NCBI GenBank assembly: GCA_027405735.1
Contig: JAPEHQ010000001.1
Coordinates: 4,526,001 to 4,590,000 of the forward strand
DNA length: 64,000 bases
Direction: 5' to 3'
From: Mucor racemosus
Taxonomy: Eukaryota; Mucoromycota; Mucoromycetes; Mucorales; Mucoraceae
Shown: positions 61,600 to 64,000 of the stretch, in pieces
How positions within the stretch are numbered: position 1 is the stretch's first letter
How the letters are laid out: each line of letters opens with the position of its first letter
Translations under genes and position numbers: made by a program
The notes under the pieces: model-generated
Database searches by the model: none
What the model was told of the DNA's origin: nothing
Seen by the model: the letters and a program-made list of their open reading frames with translations, nothing else

Positions 61600-62632
61600 A
61601 TTGCATTTTGCTACCTGTTCCTAAATTTATTTTATATCTCAAAAAGATTTTTTGAAACAGATAAAATTCACTGCGTTTCCTTAAAAACTAGGTCCCACTT
61701 TTCATTCCTGCTCAACTTTTTTTTTCGCTAAATAATACCAGGAAAAAATTATATGCCAATGTAGCTGAGATGTTCACCTTTCATCCAAAAATAAGTATCC
61801 GGAAATATCATTTATTTTGCATTCGGTATAACTTTTTCAGCGTTAATGTTTCAGATTTTTACGCGTATTTCACTGGTAAAAATTGAAAACTTTCAGGCTC
61901 CATATCTCCACGGAAAATTAAGCTATACTAACAAAGTTTAATAATAAAACTTACTTGTTTTAATGTGGTCTATAACATATTTAAGTATAAAAAAATTCTA
62001 AGTACTTTTATTTTTTTTCATTTTTTTTTTTATCTTTTTGTTGTAGATTTTAAGATATCTGTTAAATTGAGTAGCATTTTTTTTTATACTCATGTCATTG
62101 ACCTCGTTGAGCTCTCTTAGACCCAATTTAGTTTTTTTCAAAATATTGATTTTTCGTGGAGATATTCTCAAAAATGAGTGCAAAGAAATACCTTTGGTTC
62201 CAGTTGCAATTTTTCCCTTATGTACCCTCATCCCAAATTCTGAAATTGAATTTTTTTTTTACAAAAATCTTGTTTTCTCTACGAAAAATGCAGCTAGGAG
62301 GCGAATTAATGGCTCGATCAATAGATAATAATTTTGCACATTATTTCCATTATTTATCTTAAAAATTTATTTATAAAAAGTGATGTGTATCTTTGAAAAA
62401 CCTTTAAAATTTCAATTGCATTTTACGCAAAATTTAATGTGAAGAATTTGTCCAAATTTTATTTTAACAGATACAGAATTTAAAACTATATAAAAACCAT
62501 TTAATATGCTAGTTACACTTACTTTACAGTTCATGAGTTATTAGACGATTTCATTTTTTTGAATCATTTTGGATCAGTTTTGGATTATTTTTTTTCATCA
62601 TATCAAATCAATTTTGAAACTCAGTTATCATA
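61600..62632 (+). repeat. Dispersed repeat R1, copy 4 (truncated)
   Basis: Aligns with copy 1 from its 5' extension to the 'gaaactcagttatcatag' segment and then stops, so about 200 bp of the 3' end is missing. It ends only about 130 bp before the RPC25 start codon. Confidence 0.85.
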
Positions 62633-62763
62633 GCAAACCTTACTACGACAATGCTAGGACAGTAAACCCATTCTCCTTCCGGTCACAAAACTTTTTTCTT
62701 CTAATCCAAAAAAAACAATTTTAGTTTTCCTCTTGTTTGTGGATATAAATCATTGTTTTCAGG

Positions 62764-63531
62764 ATGTTTATTCTCTCTGAGCTCGAGGACACAGTGAAGA
62801 TTGTGCCCAATGATTTCAAAAAAGGAGACAATGGTGCTATTACTGATGTATTAAATGAAAAATTTGCTAATAAAGTAGTGCAAGAAGTGGGCCTTTGTAT
62901 TTGTATTCACGATGTATTGCATACATCTGAAGGATTCATTTTGTACGGTGATGGCTGTAGTTACATTAAAGGTATTTTTCGAGAATTAATTAATTGATTT
63001 ATATATTGACGATTCACTTAGTTACTTTTCGAATGGTTGTATTCAGACCTTTTGCTGGTGAAGTTTTGACAGGAAAGATCAAAAGTTGTTCACCAAGTGG
63101 TGTTGTAGGTAAAGTAGTATTTACATTTTGACAGCACCATTATATACAGATGACTGATTGACAGTAAATTGAATAGTTACTATGGGGTTTTTCGATGATA
63201 TCTTGATTCCTGGAGGAGCATTACAACCTGGATCCAAATTGTAAGATTTAGAAAACGTCAAAAGAGAAATGATTTTAATTTGATTGAAATAGTGATCCTG
63301 CTGAACAAGTTTGGGTGTGGAGTTTTGAAGGTGAAAAGATGTTTATGGATATTGAAGAACCAATTCGATTCAGAGTTTTGCGTGAGCAATTTACAGATAC
63401 AACACCTACAAATCATCCACCTCCAGCTGCTTTACCTCGTAGACGTCAATCAGTAGCTGATGTATCTGCAACAGATGACCTTGCAGGCAATTCCACTAAA
63501 ATACCACCCTATTCGCTTACTGTGAGTGCAG

Positions 63532-63562
<31 letters not shown>

Positions 63563-63648
63563 ATCTCGAGTTTGTTTATTAATTTGATATATTATAGTGT
63601 TCAATTCAGGAAGATGGTTTAGGTCTTCTTTCATGGTGGGGAAGTTAA
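62764..63648 (+). CDS. RPC25: RNA polymerase III subunit RPC25 (RPC8, RPB7 paralogue)
   Basis: A subunit of the RPC17-RPC25 stalk of RNA polymerase III, needed for initiation. Exons are 62764-62971, 63022-63108, 63177-63240, 63293-63521 and 63598-63648, giving 212 residues (family about 204-212). The start [15 protein letters not shown] is the family signature. Then come [15 protein letters not shown], the S1-like part [32 protein letters not shown] and IRFRV, and the ending [11 protein letters not shown] linker with Pro/Arg-rich sequence (residues about 150-175) is longer than in yeast. A T25 run sits in the last intron. Confidence 0.96.
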
Positions 63649-63778
63649 TTCAAATATATAACGAAAGAGCATAGAAAATACATCAAACAAGTACATTTAA
63701 TATAGTATATGTATATACATTAAAAAAATATCAATACAAACAAGAATTTTGTTTATTATATTATAAATACAATATTTA

Positions 63779-64000
63779 TTAAGCTTGATCCAAAAGGAAA
63801 TTTGTTGCCTTTATCAAATCATGATCATTCTTTTCCAATGCATCAATAGCTTGAGCTCTTGTAAAACCCATATTACCCAGTTCATTAATCAGATCTTCAT
63901 GTGGTAAAGCTGGTTGCTGTGGTGATGGTGGCAAAGGGGGTAAAGGAGGAGGAGGAGTAGCAGTATTTGATGTAGTTGTAGTAGGGATATTGTTATTGGA
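63779..64000 (-). CDS. UBA-domain protein, C-terminal end (cut by window)
   Basis: The 73 C-terminal residues of a minus-strand gene that extends beyond the window. A Thr/Asn- and Pro-rich linker (PPPPLPPLPPSP) is followed by a ubiquitin-associated domain: DLINELGNMGFTRAQAIDAL, then KATNFLLDQA and stop. The MGF loop and the third helix are typical UBA. The C-terminal location of a UBA after a Pro-rich linker is seen in endocytic (Ede1-type) and shuttle proteins, but the parent cannot be identified. It is tail-to-tail with RPC25, 130 bp apart. Confidence 0.8.
   Translation of the reverse strand, partial: SNNNIPTTTTSNTATPPPPLPPLPPSPQQPALPHEDLINELGNMGFTRAQAIDALEKNDHDLIKATNFLLDQA

Overview
The window looks like nuclear DNA from an AT-rich, intron-rich, early-diverging fungus, most likely a member of the Mucoromycota (Mucorales-like). 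This is inferred from short introns (about 50-100 bp) with clean GT-AG borders, the protein set (SCAP-type sterol sensor, CDF zinc transporter, RAE1, carboxypeptidase Y, RPC25, MFS siderophore transporter), and a gag-like family that I associate with mucoralean retroelements. No bacterial, viral or organellar gene set is present. I saw no convincing tRNA, rRNA or CRISPR.

Layout. 1-5.5 kb is repeat DNA: one arm of a long inverted-repeat family, a 348-bp solo LTR and a complete 1.67-kb Merlin-type (IS1595/IS1016-like) DNA transposon with transposase and a second ORF. 6.6-18.1 kb is a gene island: a nine-exon CDF zinc transporter on +, then four minus-strand genes (SCAP-like sterol sensor, arrestin-like adaptor, an unrecognised single-pass membrane protein, RAE1). 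18.5-37.8 kb is almost entirely repeats. It is dominated by a 7.6-kb near-perfect palindrome (22.68-30.29 kb), and it also holds solo LTRs of two families, two copies of a dispersed repeat called R1 here, and a frameshifted gag-like ORF. 37.8-42.4 kb holds an AIF/FSP1-like oxidoreductase and a divergently placed MFS siderophore transporter with iron-type GATA sites upstream. 42.6-52.7 kb is again repeats. 53.0-64 kb is a second gene island: a steroid 5-alpha-reductase/enoyl reductase family protein, two unrecognised spliced ORFs, carboxypeptidase Y, a polytopic membrane protein, RNA polymerase III subunit RPC25 and the 3' end of a UBA-domain gene.

How things fit together. The genes are mostly housekeeping and do not form a pathway cluster; membrane-sterol sensing, metal and iron transport, and vacuolar proteolysis recur by chance of position. 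The most informative part is the repeat architecture. Paralogous copies inside this same window supply the 'empty sites' for the Merlin insertion and for one LTR insertion. Five LTR copies carry exact 5-bp target duplications. The large-inverted-repeat family carries a captured piece of what looks like cytoplasmic dynein intermediate chain, with the same in-frame stop in every copy. All splice models below were built by eye from reading-frame continuity and GT/AG (once GC/AG) borders.
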